Assembly (NCBI GenBank): GCA_041398965.1
Contig: JAWKTT010000003.1
Location: 310,001 to 374,000 of the forward strand
Direction of reading: 5' to 3'
DNA: 64,000 nt
From: JAWKTT01 sp041398965
GTDB taxonomy: Bacteria; Planctomycetota; Planctomycetia; Planctomycetales; Planctomycetaceae
Shown: positions 1 to 9,259 of the stretch, piece by piece
Layout: each line of letters begins with the position of its first letter
Position numbering within the stretch: the first letter of the stretch is position 1
Translations under genes and position numbers: made by a program
The notes under the pieces: model-generated
Database searches by the model: none
What the model saw: only the letters and a program-made list of their open reading frames with translations
What the model was told of the DNA's origin: nothing

Positions 1-803
1 TCGCCTTGGCCTGTGGTGATGAGGTCGCCGCAATGGCGGGTGATGGGGGAGTTCATGAGGTCGGAGGGGATGTCGAAGTCGAGCGATTTCAGGTGTCGCC
101 AGAGGATTTGTAGAAAGACGGGACGGTATTGGCAGGCCATTTGAAATGTCGGGAGCAGTTCGATCTCCGAGGGCTCGCCGAAGCAGCCGATGGTACCGCG
201 TTTCATGCCGGCTCCTGTCCACTGACCGATACGGCCCAGACAGAGAATGGTTCCGGCGATCATCCCGTGGCCGGTCGAGTGACCGACGTTACCGGCGATG
301 GCGATCAGCCCGCGTCGCATTGTCTGTCCGGCGTTGTCGCCGACGTTGCCGTCGACAAGGATGGTCCCTCCGGTCATCCCGCGACGGGCACCGGGGTAAC
401 CGGCTCCCAGCGAGTTTCCGGCCGATCCCCGAATCCGAATGTGTCCCCCGTGCATCTCGGCCCCGGCCCAGTCGTCGACGTTTCCATCGACGACAATACT
501 TCCCGCAGTCATGGCGGCCCCAAGGTGCATCCCAGCCGAACCCTCGACCCGCATCGTCCCTCCGTTGAGTTTCGCTCCGATCTTTTTGACTCGTGAGCAA
601 TCCCCCTGCCAGATGATCGTCCGGTCTTCGGAAGCGGAGCCTTGAACGTCGAAGAACTCGCCGACTGGGAGCTGTTTGTTCCCCCGGAAAATCAGCATCT
701 CGGCAACTTCCTGTGCCGATCGTGTGCAGACGTCGTCCATCTGGATGCGATCAACCTCGAGCGGAACGGTCAGCGGATGGTGCAGTCGAAGAAGGAGTGG
801 CAT
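1..803 (-). CDS. fhcC: Formylmethanofuran dehydrogenase subunit C (FhcC), C-terminus off the left edge
   Basis: At least 267 codons are open from ATG at 803 down to base 1, with no stop inside the window. From about residue 75 the protein is a run of glycine-spaced repeats of the type GxxGxxxGxxMxxGxIxIxGN (for example GSAGMHLGAAMTAGSIVVDG and GNVGDNAGQTMRRG). These form the right-handed beta-helix typical of FmdC/FhcC and of the glutamate synthase C-terminal domain. In bacteria FhcC belongs to the formyltransferase/hydrolase complex, which releases formate from formyl-tetrahydromethanopterin during C1 oxidation. The N-terminal part before the helix and the total size (about 270) fit FhcC better than GltB. 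Other fhc genes would be expected beyond the left edge. The gene is divergent from the radical SAM gene. The start is the first ATG in frame, with no convincing Shine-Dalgarno site. Confidence 0.85.
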   Translation of the reverse strand, partial: MPLLLRLHHPLTVPLEVDRIQMDDVCTRSAQEVAEMLIFRGNKQLPVGEFFDVQGSASEDRTIIWQGDCSRVKKIGAKLNGGTMRVEGSAGMHLGAAMTAGSIVVDGNVDDWAGAEMHGGHIRIRGSAGNSLGAGYPGARRGMTGGTILVDGNVGDNAGQTMRRGLIAIAGNVGHSTGHGMIAGTILCLGRIGQWTGAGMKRGTIGCFGEPSEIELLPTFQMACQYRPVFLQILWRHLKSLDFDIPSDLMNSPITRHCGDLITTGQG

Positions 804-1000
804 GCGAACAGATCTTGCTGGCGACCGATTTTGTGGTGAAACAGGGCTGCGGGGGTTGGTGTGGGGAAGATTCCTGTAGACGGAATCGACGGATTCATGG
901 TATACGCCCCTGCAATTCAAACGCAACCGGCAGTTTCTGCCGCTGAGAAACACATTCCCCGGAGACCGGAGGTCTCTGGCTTGCCTGAGTCAAGGATGCG

Positions 1001-2785
1001 ATGGCCATGATTGAAGCAGTAAATCGTGCGACACAGAAGTTCCATGTCGAGATCGTGAAGCCGTCGCACTACGACGACGACGGTTACGTGATTCAATGGC
1101 GTCGAGCCTTTATCCCGTCGAACTCGCTGGCTTGCCTCTGGGCGATTGCCACCGATGCACAACAGCGGGGCGTTCTGGGTGACGACGTCGAAATCGTCCT
1201 CAACGGGTATGACGAAACGCACACGGTGATCCCGGTTGACCAGATCGTCAACCGCATTCGCAGTTCGGCTGCGGGGGGAATCGTGCTGCTGGCCGGGGTG
1301 CAGTCGAATCAGTTCCCCCGGGCTGCCGACCTTGCGGCTCGGTTTCGGGCCGGTGGAGTGGATGTGGCGATTGGCGGATTTCACGTTAGCGGTTGTCTGT
1401 CGATGCTCCCCGAGCTTCCCCCCGAGATCAAGGCGGTGCAGGAACAGGGAGTGATCTTGTTTGCAGGTGAGGCCGAAGGGACGCTCGAAGGTCTTCTGAA
1501 GGATGCCTTCGCTAGAAAACTGCAACCGGTGTACAACTATCTGCTCGACTTGCCAGGACTCGAGGGTCAGGTGACCCCGTTCGTTCCCCCCGAGGTGACA
1601 AAGAAATCGTTTAACTTCGCCGCCTTTGATGCCGGTCGCGGATGTCCTTTTCGCTGTAGCTTCTGTACGATCATTAATGTGCAAGGGCGAAAGTCGCGAT
1701 ATCGGTCGGCTGATGACGTCGAGAAACTCGTTCGCACTTATGCGACGAAAGGGGTGAACCGCTTCTTTATTACCGACGACAACATGGCTCGGAATAAGAA
1801 CTGGGAAGAAATCTTCGATCGACTAATTCATCTGCGTGAGACTGAAGGAATTAAACTTCGACTACTCATACAGGTCGACACGCAGTGTCATAAAATTCCC
1901 GGCTTTATCGAAAAGGCCGCCCGAGCGGGCTGCAATCGTGTATTTATCGGTATGGAGAGCGTTAGCCCTGAAAACCTCGCCGCTGCCAAGAAGTACCAGA
2001 ATAACATTCTCGAATATCGACGAATGTTGCAGGAGTGGCGGAAACATGGGGTCTTGACGCACGCTGGTTATATCCTCGGGTTCCCAGCCGATACACCAGA
2101 ATCGATCGAACGGGATATTCAAACAATTCAACGGGAACTACCGATTGATATTCTGGAGTTCTTTGTCCTCACCCCCCTGCCGGGATCAGCAGATCATCGA
2201 GATATGGCGGCTCGCGGGGACTGGATGAATCCCGACATGAATCTCTATGATTCAGAACATGTCACGACACATCACCCGAAAATGACCGCAGAGGAATGGC
2301 AGGGTATTTATGACCGTGCCTGGCACCTTTATTATACTCCGGAACATATCGAAACCATGATACGGCGGTGTGCCGTTTCGGGTTGCGGTCCAAGTAAGAT
2401 GATGGATGCCGTGATGATGTATTATGGCAGCTATCGTCATGAAGGTCTGCATCCTTTGCAGTGCGGAATAATGCGACGGAAGGAACGGACCAGTCGTCGC
2501 CCAGGGATGACCTTAGAGAATCCTTTGCTGTTTTACCCCCGTCGTGTCTGGGAAATCGCCAAGACACATCTTCGTGCAGGTTTGTTCTATCTGGACCTGA
2601 TTCGCACTCGCCGCAAGGTGATGCGTGACCCCCAGTTGCAGGAGTACATGGACGACTCACTCCGTCCGGTCCCCGAGATGATTGAAGAACCAGCCTGCGA
2701 GAGTGGCTGCGCAACCTCACCCGCCGACCCCGGCCTGATCCCATTGACGATCCCCAACACCCCGTTAAGAAAACGGTCCGCATAG
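1001..2785 (+). CDS. B12-binding-domain radical SAM protein
   Basis: 594 residues. The N-terminal ~190 residues look like a cobalamin-binding-type Rossmann region with GIVLLAGVQSNQFPRAADLA and VAIGGFHVSGC. The radical SAM core follows, starting at the cluster motif CPFRCSFC (about residue 217), which carries the CxxxCxxC cysteines for the 4Fe-4S cluster. Later core segments (FFITDDNMARN, VFIGMESVSPENL, GYILGFPADTPESI) match B12-dependent radical SAM methyltransferase-like proteins. Substrate unknown. The C-terminal extension of about 150 residues contains a short Cys-rich stretch (EEPACESGCAT). Start: ATG at 1001, with a second in-frame ATG at 1007. It is transcribed divergently from fhcC. 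A partial copy of the dispersed hairpin repeat lies immediately after its stop codon. Confidence 0.85.
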   Translation: MAMIEAVNRATQKFHVEIVKPSHYDDDGYVIQWRRAFIPSNSLACLWAIATDAQQRGVLGDDVEIVLNGYDETHTVIPVDQIVNRIRSSAAGGIVLLAGVQSNQFPRAADLAARFRAGGVDVAIGGFHVSGCLSMLPELPPEIKAVQEQGVILFAGEAEGTLEGLLKDAFARKLQPVYNYLLDLPGLEGQVTPFVPPEVTKKSFNFAAFDAGRGCPFRCSFCTIINVQGRKSRYRSADDVEKLVRTYATKGVNRFFITDDNMARNKNWEEIFDRLIHLRETEGIKLRLLIQVDTQCHKIPGFIEKAARAGCNRVFIGMESVSPENLAAAKKYQNNILEYRRMLQEWRKHGVLTHAGYILGFPADTPESIERDIQTIQRELPIDILEFFVLTPLPGSADHRDMAARGDWMNPDMNLYDSEHVTTHHPKMTAEEWQGIYDRAWHLYYTPEHIETMIRRCAVSGCGPSKMMDAVMMYYGSYRHEGLHPLQCGIMRRKERTSRRPGMTLENPLLFYPRRVWEIAKTHLRAGLFYLDLIRTRRKVMRDPQLQEYMDDSLRPVPEMIEEPACESGCATSPADPGLIPLTIPNTPLRKRSA

Positions 2786-2845
2786 CAGCCTGTTGAAGGC
2801 CGAGGGCTAGGCTTTCCAGCCTGACCTTGTGCCGTTGGAGGTCCG
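2786..2845 (-). repeat. Dispersed hairpin repeat, copy E (partial)
   Basis: Read on the minus strand, this stretch carries the 3' half of the repeat seen at 18781, 33961 and 54137: an ACGGCAC box, the GTCAGGCTGGAAAGCCT hairpin, then TTCAACAGGCTGCT. The 5' hairpin of the full repeat is not recognisable. It abuts the stop codon of the radical SAM gene. Confidence 0.6.
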
Positions 2846-3270
2846 GAGTCTGTCCTGATCCCTGTCGTTCAGCGGCGCTGAATTGAGTTGGGAAAGGTTT
2901 TCTTCGGCCCGCGGATTGCTGTCGAGGCGCTGTCAGGACGTCGGCAGGGGGGAATTGGTTTTCGTGACCGTTCAGACGCCGTTTTCAGGGCGAGAATCGC
3001 CCTCGGGGCCTCAGTTGAGTTAGTGGCCAACACAACACTTCGACGAACAAACGCTGAAACCGCTCCAGAGGCCGACGACGAGATTCATTGATCGTGCGAA
3101 AGCCCGGAAGTGGACCTTCACGATCACCCGGAAAGCCACGTCGATCTCACAGCGTGCCGCAATCTTTAGCGACGAAAACTGCTGAAAATGAAACACAACA
3201 ACAACGGCAACGATTTCTAACGCATTCCCTCAGGAGTTCCCAGATCGGACTAGGTATCAGGGCGAACTCC
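2846..3270. other. Intergenic, nothing recognised
   Basis: About 425 bases between the convergent radical SAM and FHA genes. Short open frames exist on the plus strand (2888-3091 and 3088-3375), but they have no family resemblance and their low-complexity composition does not look coding. No clear terminator was seen. Confidence 0.5.
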
Positions 3271-4638
3271 TTAGAAGGTCTCCCAGTCGGTGGCGTGGCG
3301 GATCAGGTCGATGCTGATCGGACTGGTTTTTCCCTGTGTCGATGCCCGCAGAGTCGACAACCCTTTTCGGGATGACGAGGTTGTGGCTGTCATGGTGGTG
3401 GTTGTCGCGGTCACCGAGTGTTCCATGGCGACCTGAGATGTCGGCTGATCGTCGAGGCGGAAATCGAGTGTTCCCGACAGGGTCTCGGCCTCCGTCGGCT
3501 CGGCAACCTTCATGGCTGGTCCTTGCAGAAGGTCGACCCCGATCTCGTTGAACTGCCTGGCGAGTTGCGATGTTGTGATCCGCTCCGCAATCACGAGAAT
3601 TCGCCGTTTCTGCAAGGACTGTGTCAGCTCTTGCACTAGCATCCGAGTGGCGTTTCCGCCGGATGCCAACGCATCCGACAGAGCCGGGTGAATTCGTGCA
3701 TACGCGGGAGCATGGTCCCCAACAGGAAGATGTTGTTCCTGTTCCTGACGGCACCGTTCGATCCCCCAATCGATGCCAATTCCTCGCAAGCCCTGAAGGA
3801 ATGTCGCGATGGATCGCTCGTCCCGGGTCTCAAGGTCCGACAACATCACGACGATCGGCAACTCCGGAACGGCCAGCGTCGCGAGCTGTAACGCCGGGAG
3901 CACTTCCAACTCCAGGTTTTCCGAACCATGAACACTGACGAACAGCATCTTCCCGGGGGCGACGCTCCAAGCCGCGTCGATCGCCTGACGGCGGACGAGA
4001 CGTGACAACTCCGCTTCGCATCCCAGCCATGCTGCGGCGGCCCACATCTTCTCGGCTGTTTCCAGTCCCGGCGTCGCACTCTTGAGTGACGCTTGAAAGC
4101 CAATCGGATCGCCCCCTTCAGCCGGACAGATGGGGTCAAACTCTGTCTCGAACTGTTGCGATCGCAATAGCTCCTGCATCTGATTGCGAATCCAGATTTC
4201 GTTCATCTGAGAGAGCGGATGGGGAGCATCGTCGCGAGTGGCTCCTTGGGCATGTATACGAAACTTCACATCCCCCAGCCGCAAGAGGTCTCCCGCAGAG
4301 AGATACGTCGGACGACGAATACGTTCGCCGTTCACGAATGTCCCGTTTCTGCTCCCGAGGTCATGCACGACCAGTCGTCCGTTCAGGCAAGACAACTCGG
4401 CATGCTTCCCCGATACGAACGCCGAAGGGACTGTCAGGTCCAAGCCAGACTGGCGACCGATCATCAACCGGCGAGTGATGGGCAACACCGCACGCGGGGC
4501 ATCCTTCTCGATCTGGCTGGAGAGATACCAGCAAATGGAGGCATCGGACTTGAGGTTCGAATTGGACATCGACATGAACTGCTTGCTCCTGCGGAAAGAG
4601 CGCTCTGAGCGCGAGTCGTCCAGTCTCGACCGGCGCAA
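3271..4638 (-). CDS. FHA-domain protein with a degenerate EAL-like C-terminal domain
   Basis: 455 residues from ATG at 4638. A start at 4575 (MSMSNSN...) is equally possible and would remove a basic 21-residue tail. The N-terminal third is a forkhead-associated phosphothreonine-binding domain with MIGRQSG, SGKHAEL and SRNGTFVNG. From about residue 160 the chain follows the order of an EAL phosphodiesterase domain: FETEFDPI and GFQASLK near the start, VIAERITTSQLARQFNEIG and LLQGPAM near the end. The signature Glu of the EAL motif is Gln (QAS instead of EAL), and the usual AEG(V/I)E segment reads AERIT, so c-di-GMP hydrolysis is unlikely. I infer a sensor or scaffold that binds phosphorylated partners. 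The C-terminal tail is Ser/Thr-rich (a run of Thr near residue 405). Confidence 0.8.
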   Translation of the reverse strand: MRRSRLDDSRSERSFRRSKQFMSMSNSNLKSDASICWYLSSQIEKDAPRAVLPITRRLMIGRQSGLDLTVPSAFVSGKHAELSCLNGRLVVHDLGSRNGTFVNGERIRRPTYLSAGDLLRLGDVKFRIHAQGATRDDAPHPLSQMNEIWIRNQMQELLRSQQFETEFDPICPAEGGDPIGFQASLKSATPGLETAEKMWAAAAWLGCEAELSRLVRRQAIDAAWSVAPGKMLFVSVHGSENLELEVLPALQLATLAVPELPIVVMLSDLETRDERSIATFLQGLRGIGIDWGIERCRQEQEQHLPVGDHAPAYARIHPALSDALASGGNATRMLVQELTQSLQKRRILVIAERITTSQLARQFNEIGVDLLQGPAMKVAEPTEAETLSGTLDFRLDDQPTSQVAMEHSVTATTTTMTATTSSSRKGLSTLRASTQGKTSPISIDLIRHATDWETF

Positions 4639-4763
4639 TCAGGCATTATGCAGCAAGCCTAGTTTCCGTTCCTGAAGAGGCGCCCACAATTTCGGAAGAA
4701 TCCGGCAATGGTGATTTTTCGCATCAATCGGGCCACGCCTCACAGGCCCCGCGTCGCTGAATT

Positions 4764-5828
4764 TCAACAGTTTTCGTTGTTTGCGAGCGGTTCGTCGTCG
4801 AGCACGTGCGTCCCGCGCCCCCAGCGATAGAGTACATGGAACAGGACGTTCATCACGAGAATTCCCGAAAGGGAACCGATCAGTGACCAACCCTGAACCC
4901 GCTCCTGCGTGATCGTCCAGACAAACTGGCCGATGCACAGCAACGACACGAAGATCAACGTGGGAGCCCGAGGAATCAGGTTCACCACCCATGCCCCGAG
5001 CGGGGCTCCCAATGCCACAACTGGAGCGGCTGCCAGCCAATGGTAGAACACTTCGGGTGAAACAAAGTAGCGATCCGAGTCATACTGGCTCAACAACAGG
5101 TTCATCGATATCCCAATCAACGATGTGAACGCCATGGCCACAACGGACGAAGGGATGGATATCTTTAAGTCCGCCTGAAATAACAGCACCATGACGGCAT
5201 AGAGAATCATGTCGATGCCGACTCCGGTAATCGATGACGTGACTCCTCCCACCAATCCCACAGCAAGCCCGATCCCGAAGTCCCTCGACCGGAACCGCGT
5301 GTTCTCCCCGGTGTGCCCGATCAGTTCTCGTAGCTTCACTAAGTGCATCACCCCGAAGCTGGCCCAGAGGATAGCGAATGTGAGCTTCACCCAGAGGTCG
5401 GGGATGAACGGAGCAATGAACGCGGCTCCGATCGGGGTGCCGATCAGTGAGCCGAGGAGTGTCGGACGCAACAGTCCCCAGTCGAGGGGGCGTCTGAGGG
5501 AAAACAGATAGATCGAAGCGGAAGTCATCCCGATGGACTGAATCGCCAGTCCGAAGTTTCTGCCGAGCGATCCGGGCTGATCGAAGATCAAGACCAGAAC
5601 CGGGAACCCAACAGTCCCCCCTCCCATCGGCGTTGACCCGGCAACATACGAGCCGAACGTCATGGCAATGGCAATCCCCCAGTGAGATTCCAAAGTCGAC
5701 CAGTAGTCACCGACGCAGACGATTGCCAGCCAGACGGTGTAGAACATGGCGAGCCAGCAGAGAAAAGGGGTCAACTGTCGCCAGCGAGGGGAGGGTGATG
5801 TCTCACGTTCAGCAGAATTGTCCACCAT
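4764..5828 (-). CDS. TauE/SafE family membrane permease
   Basis: 354 residues with about eight or nine hydrophobic segments. It carries the twin glycine-rich motifs of the TauE/SafE (former DUF81) family: GSTPMGGGTVGFPVL in the first half and GLVGGVTSSITGVGIDMILY in the second. These proteins export or import sulfite, sulfoacetate or related organosulfonates across the inner membrane; the substrate here cannot be told. The C-terminus is hydrophilic. It is divergent from the secreted hydrolase gene and stands alone. Confidence 0.88.
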   Translation of the reverse strand: MVDNSAERETSPSPRWRQLTPFLCWLAMFYTVWLAIVCVGDYWSTLESHWGIAIAMTFGSYVAGSTPMGGGTVGFPVLVLIFDQPGSLGRNFGLAIQSIGMTSASIYLFSLRRPLDWGLLRPTLLGSLIGTPIGAAFIAPFIPDLWVKLTFAILWASFGVMHLVKLRELIGHTGENTRFRSRDFGIGLAVGLVGGVTSSITGVGIDMILYAVMVLLFQADLKISIPSSVVAMAFTSLIGISMNLLLSQYDSDRYFVSPEVFYHWLAAAPVVALGAPLGAWVVNLIPRAPTLIFVSLLCIGQFVWTITQERVQGWSLIGSLSGILVMNVLFHVLYRWGRGTHVLDDEPLANNENC

Positions 5829-6404
5829 AGGGTATCGCAGTTGAAGCCTCTTGGACGTGGCGTGTCAGCCGTTGCCGGGAAGGATAGCGACAACACCGCT
5901 TCGTCGCACCTTCCCGCGAAGTGCGCGTTGCCATTTGTGCGAATGCCTCGATCGTCGGTCGACATGCTCGCATGCCGCCGAAGCTTGAGGATTCGACCGC
6001 GACGTGGAACCTCGAAAATTGCCTGACTGGGAGAATCGTTACAAGTTGAGTGGGCCACAGATTCCGAGTGGCCGATAAGATCACAACGCTTCTTCACGAA
6101 GAGCGTGGATTCCCCGACGTTGGCAGGTTCGACAGGCAGTTTCTGCCGATATGCTTGGGTGGAGGAATCCACTTCGTCTGTATGCGGTCGCGTGTCGATC
6201 GACTCTGTGGTTTCACTTCCTCGCTTTCATCGGGATGATGCGGCGACCTGTTCAATGCACTGGATGCCTCATCCTTTGGAATCGATCAGTCTGCACTTCT
6301 TGAGATGTGCTGCGGAGGTTCGTTGTATCGGATCGACCTCGATTCGGTCGGCAGCTGTCCGTAGCTGCTGGAGTGGGGTGTTGATCTTCGCCCGAAAAGA
6401 TCTT
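5829..6404. other. Divergent intergenic region
   Basis: 576 bases between the TauE/SafE permease and the hydrolase, so it should hold promoters for both. The plus-strand frame of the hydrolase remains open back to 6105, but its upstream part (Cys/Ser-rich, no family resemblance) precedes a clear signal peptide and is not taken as coding. A 9-bp inverted pair (GTGGATTCC at 6104, GGAATCCAC at 6165) is the only structure noticed. Confidence 0.4.
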
Positions 6405-7772
6405 ATGACGAGCCGTCAGATGCTTAGCATGGCAGCGACCATGTTTTGGTCGACGCTGTTCCTCGCACTCGCCTTAGGGACGAGTCAGCGGGTGGCAGGT
6501 GAGGAATACGTTGCGCCAGCATACGCCGGCCCCCCCTTTACCAATCGCTCTCTGACACAAACGACCGAGGTCTCTTCACTTCAGTCTGTCCCTCCCCGGG
6601 CAGATGACTACGGTCCGTCGGCGACGGGTCCGAACCTTGATCGTTTTCCTCTCGATGGTCCCGTTGCTCAGGGTCCGATGCTGCCGACCGAAACTCCAGG
6701 GGCCTCCGTCCTGGATCAGCCGCAGGAGTTTCCGACTCAGAACCCTCAACTCTTTCTCGGCCCAACCGGTCAGTCCCCCTCAATGGCTCCGGTCCCCATC
6801 GCCGTCGATGGTGTCCCTTTCGGTGAGGGGGCTGTCGTCTCGGACGTCCCATGGATCGGAACGGCTGAACAGCCTCATTATTGGTTTGCCAGCAGTCGGG
6901 AGAGCACCCAGAACGTCCGGGATGGCGTCGGTGGACTGACCTATTTCGAGCGTCTGCCAGATGGGTCTTTGTGTCGGACATCGCTCGCCGGAATGCTCTC
7001 GCAGTTTCAACCGGGAGTCCCGGTCTTGGTCTTTTGCCATGGATCGTTCGTCGACTTTGCATCGACCTTGCAAGAGTCTCATGCGGCTTACCGCTGGATG
7101 CGGCGGGCCTGTCCGAACTTGCCCCTGCACATTGTTTTCTTCACGTGGCCCAGCGAGACGGAGTGTACGTTGCTGACGCCTGTGCTCGGGGCAGCACGAG
7201 GAAAACAGGCCGAGTACAACGGTCTGCACCTTGCACAGTTTTTGCGGTGCCTCCCGGACGAACATCCGGTGACGCTGTTCGGACATAGTCACGGAACTCG
7301 GGTCATCTTCTCGGCACTTGAGATAGCGGCCGGCGGGACGATCCAAGGGATGGAACTGCGAGGTGGGGTCGGTCAAAAGCGACTTCGTGCCATCGTGACG
7401 GCATCGGCGATCGACCATCAATGGCTCAATGTCGGTCAACGTTACGGTCGGGCGTTGTGTCGGGCCGAAGGGGTGTTGAACCTGCGAAACTCCGAAGATT
7501 GCGTGCTTGCGATCTATCCCTTAAATCGTCCTTTCGCGGGACGGGCCTTTGGACGGATCGGGCAGACACGAACCGACGAACGACGCCAGCCCTGTGCCTG
7601 CAAAGTGACCGACTACGATGTCGGCGATCTCATCGGACGCGGGCACGTCTGGCCCAGTTACTTCTCGACCCCGCAAATCGCCTCGCTCACATCGGATTGG
7701 GTCTATTACCCCGACGTGAACCCCGGCCTCATGCGAGCCGCCTCACCGACTCCCTGGCCCGTCTCACGCTAA
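6405..7772 (+). CDS. Secreted alpha/beta hydrolase, DUF900-like
   Basis: 455 residues from ATG at 6405. This start was chosen because a signal peptide follows directly (MTSRQMLSMAATMF...LALGTSQRVAGE). Residues ~35-170 form a Pro/Ser-rich linker. The hydrolase part carries VFCHGSF (oxyanion side), FFTWPSE, and the nucleophile elbow GHSHG with Ser295. FTWPS and the HG strand fit the DUF900 esterase-like alpha/beta hydrolases. The substrate is unknown and the protein is probably periplasmic or exported. It has no operon partner. The frame stays open upstream to 6105, so an automatic caller may choose a longer version. Confidence 0.75.
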   Translation: MTSRQMLSMAATMFWSTLFLALALGTSQRVAGEEYVAPAYAGPPFTNRSLTQTTEVSSLQSVPPRADDYGPSATGPNLDRFPLDGPVAQGPMLPTETPGASVLDQPQEFPTQNPQLFLGPTGQSPSMAPVPIAVDGVPFGEGAVVSDVPWIGTAEQPHYWFASSRESTQNVRDGVGGLTYFERLPDGSLCRTSLAGMLSQFQPGVPVLVFCHGSFVDFASTLQESHAAYRWMRRACPNLPLHIVFFTWPSETECTLLTPVLGAARGKQAEYNGLHLAQFLRCLPDEHPVTLFGHSHGTRVIFSALEIAAGGTIQGMELRGGVGQKRLRAIVTASAIDHQWLNVGQRYGRALCRAEGVLNLRNSEDCVLAIYPLNRPFAGRAFGRIGQTRTDERRQPCACKVTDYDVGDLIGRGHVWPSYFSTPQIASLTSDWVYYPDVNPGLMRAASPTPWPVSR

Positions 7773-8144
7773 CCGGTTGGCATGTCGAGCTGTCCCATGA
7801 CAGACGCTCATGGCCACATGGTGCTCATCGAGTTATTGTGAACGCTATTGATGCTCGGCGATATTCAGCAAGTTGACGTCTTAAATCGCGGTGGGCTTTG
7901 ATCTTGAGTCGCCAGGACTTCTTATCCCGTCGGCAGGTGACTGAAACCACTTGAAATTGTTGTTCGCCCCCTTTTGGCAGACCTTGTGAAATCGGTTGGC
8001 GGAACCGTACCTGTCGCCCCAAGAGGAACATGCTCAGTTGGCGTCGCCCCCATGTGATGTTACCGAAGACTTCGTTGGCCTCCCGGATCCTGTCGAAGGA
8101 TGATGGTTGTTCAATTCACCCTGAGTATTTGTCGAGTAGAACGC
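7773..8144. other. Intergenic, one doubtful small frame
   Basis: 372 bases between two plus-strand genes. A minus-strand frame at 8031-7825 could encode a basic 68-residue protein (MFLLGRQVRF...), but it has no ribosome binding site and no recognisable family, so I do not call it. Nothing else was seen. Confidence 0.4.
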
Positions 8145-8909
8145 ATGATTGATCGAAGAACGTTTCTGATGGGAAGTGCTGCGGGAACGGCTCTCTTCTC
8201 GACTGGTTCTCTGGCACACGCGGCGGACACGCCGTCGATAGATGGCGGGTATCACGACCGGCTCCCCGAGTTCCGAAAAGGCAGCCGTCTGCTCTTTCAG
8301 GGTGACTCCATTACAGACATGAAATGGGGGCGTAATGAGCAAGACCGCAATCATTATCTCGGCCATAGTTATGTGTTTCTGATTGCAGCAAGACTCGGCG
8401 TCGATATGCCCGAGGCACAGCTGGACTTCTATAACCGCGGGATGAGCGGGCATACCGTTGCGGACTTGCGAGGACGCTGGCAAAAAGATGCGATCGACAT
8501 GAAGCCCGATCTGCTCAGCATTCTCATCGGCATCAATGACGTCGGCCGGAACCTCGACGGCGTTGATGTCACACAGTGGGAAACGGACTACCGATTCCTG
8601 CTCGATGCCAGCCGCAAGGCGAATCCCGACTTACGACTTGTGCTGCTCGAACCGTTTGTCCTTTCATCCGGTCGACTCGCGAATGCCGAAGCGTTCCACC
8701 AATGGCGCGAGCAGGTCGAGCGTCTGCGTCCGATCGTCGCAACGTTAGCGGCCGACTACAACGCTGTTCATGTCAAGACGCAAGAGGTCTTTGATACGGC
8801 GGCAAAGCGGGTTTCCGCAGACCATTGGATCTGGGACGGCGTTCACCCGTTGCCACAGGGACACGAATTGATCGCGAGGGCCTGGCTGGAAGCTGTCAGC
8901 GCTCAGTAA
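8145..8909 (+). CDS. Exported SGNH/GDSL hydrolase
   Basis: 254 residues from ATG at 8145. The N-terminus IDRRTFLMGSAAGTALF is a twin-arginine-type signal, so the protein is probably folded before export. SGNH blocks are present in order: GDSIT with nucleophile Ser55 (block I), a Gly in block II (RGMSG), GINDVG (block III Asn) and WDGVHPLPQG carrying the Asp/His pair of block V. In planctomycetes such proteins act as esterases or carbohydrate de-acetylases; the substrate is unknown here. The frame extends upstream to 8100, but that adds 15 residues before the TAT motif and is less likely. Confidence 0.85.
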   Translation: MIDRRTFLMGSAAGTALFSTGSLAHAADTPSIDGGYHDRLPEFRKGSRLLFQGDSITDMKWGRNEQDRNHYLGHSYVFLIAARLGVDMPEAQLDFYNRGMSGHTVADLRGRWQKDAIDMKPDLLSILIGINDVGRNLDGVDVTQWETDYRFLLDASRKANPDLRLVLLEPFVLSSGRLANAEAFHQWREQVERLRPIVATLAADYNAVHVKTQEVFDTAAKRVSADHWIWDGVHPLPQGHELIARAWLEAVSAQ

Positions 8910-9259
8910 GGGGAGTCTTGGCCACAGGTCTCGTTGACTCCGTTGCAGCCTGCCTGCTTCTCCAGAATTGATCGCCCTGACGACCCTGTTGGTGTCAATT
9001 TCTGTCTGGAACTTGGCCCTTGGTCCCGTTTCGACTTGTGTTGACCGGAACAGATTGTCGTTGGCGAGAGGAAAAAGTGCCCCAAATTGACCTTCGTGTC
9101 GAAACCGAACTGCCAGGAGCGAGGTAACGGGGGGCAGGAATAGGGTGCCGGGTTGCAATCTCGGCTGTCGCAATCTTCTGAGGTTCGTGGTAGAACCAGC
9201 GTTGTGGATGCGTACTTGACCTCTCGATACTTTCTCGAAACCGCTTCGGAGATGCACTT
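8910..9259. other. Intergenic, nothing recognised
   Basis: 350 bases between the SGNH hydrolase and the next plus-strand gene. No terminator with a T tract, no repeat copy and no credible small gene was found. Confidence 0.4.

Noticed and set aside
917..1684. Minus-strand 255-codon frame
   Set aside because: It is the complement of the radical SAM gene, whose motifs are unambiguous.
1620..2460. Slightly AT-richer stretch inside the radical SAM gene, considered as a horizontally acquired segment
   Set aside because: The reading frame and domain order are continuous; the difference is small and could reflect local codon choice.
2262..2783. Minus-strand 173-codon frame over the end of the radical SAM gene
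   Set aside because: Arg/Ser/His-rich translation with no domain; a shadow of the real gene.
7825..8031. 68-codon minus-strand frame
   Set aside because: No ribosome binding site, no recognisable family and an isolated position; evidence too weak to call.
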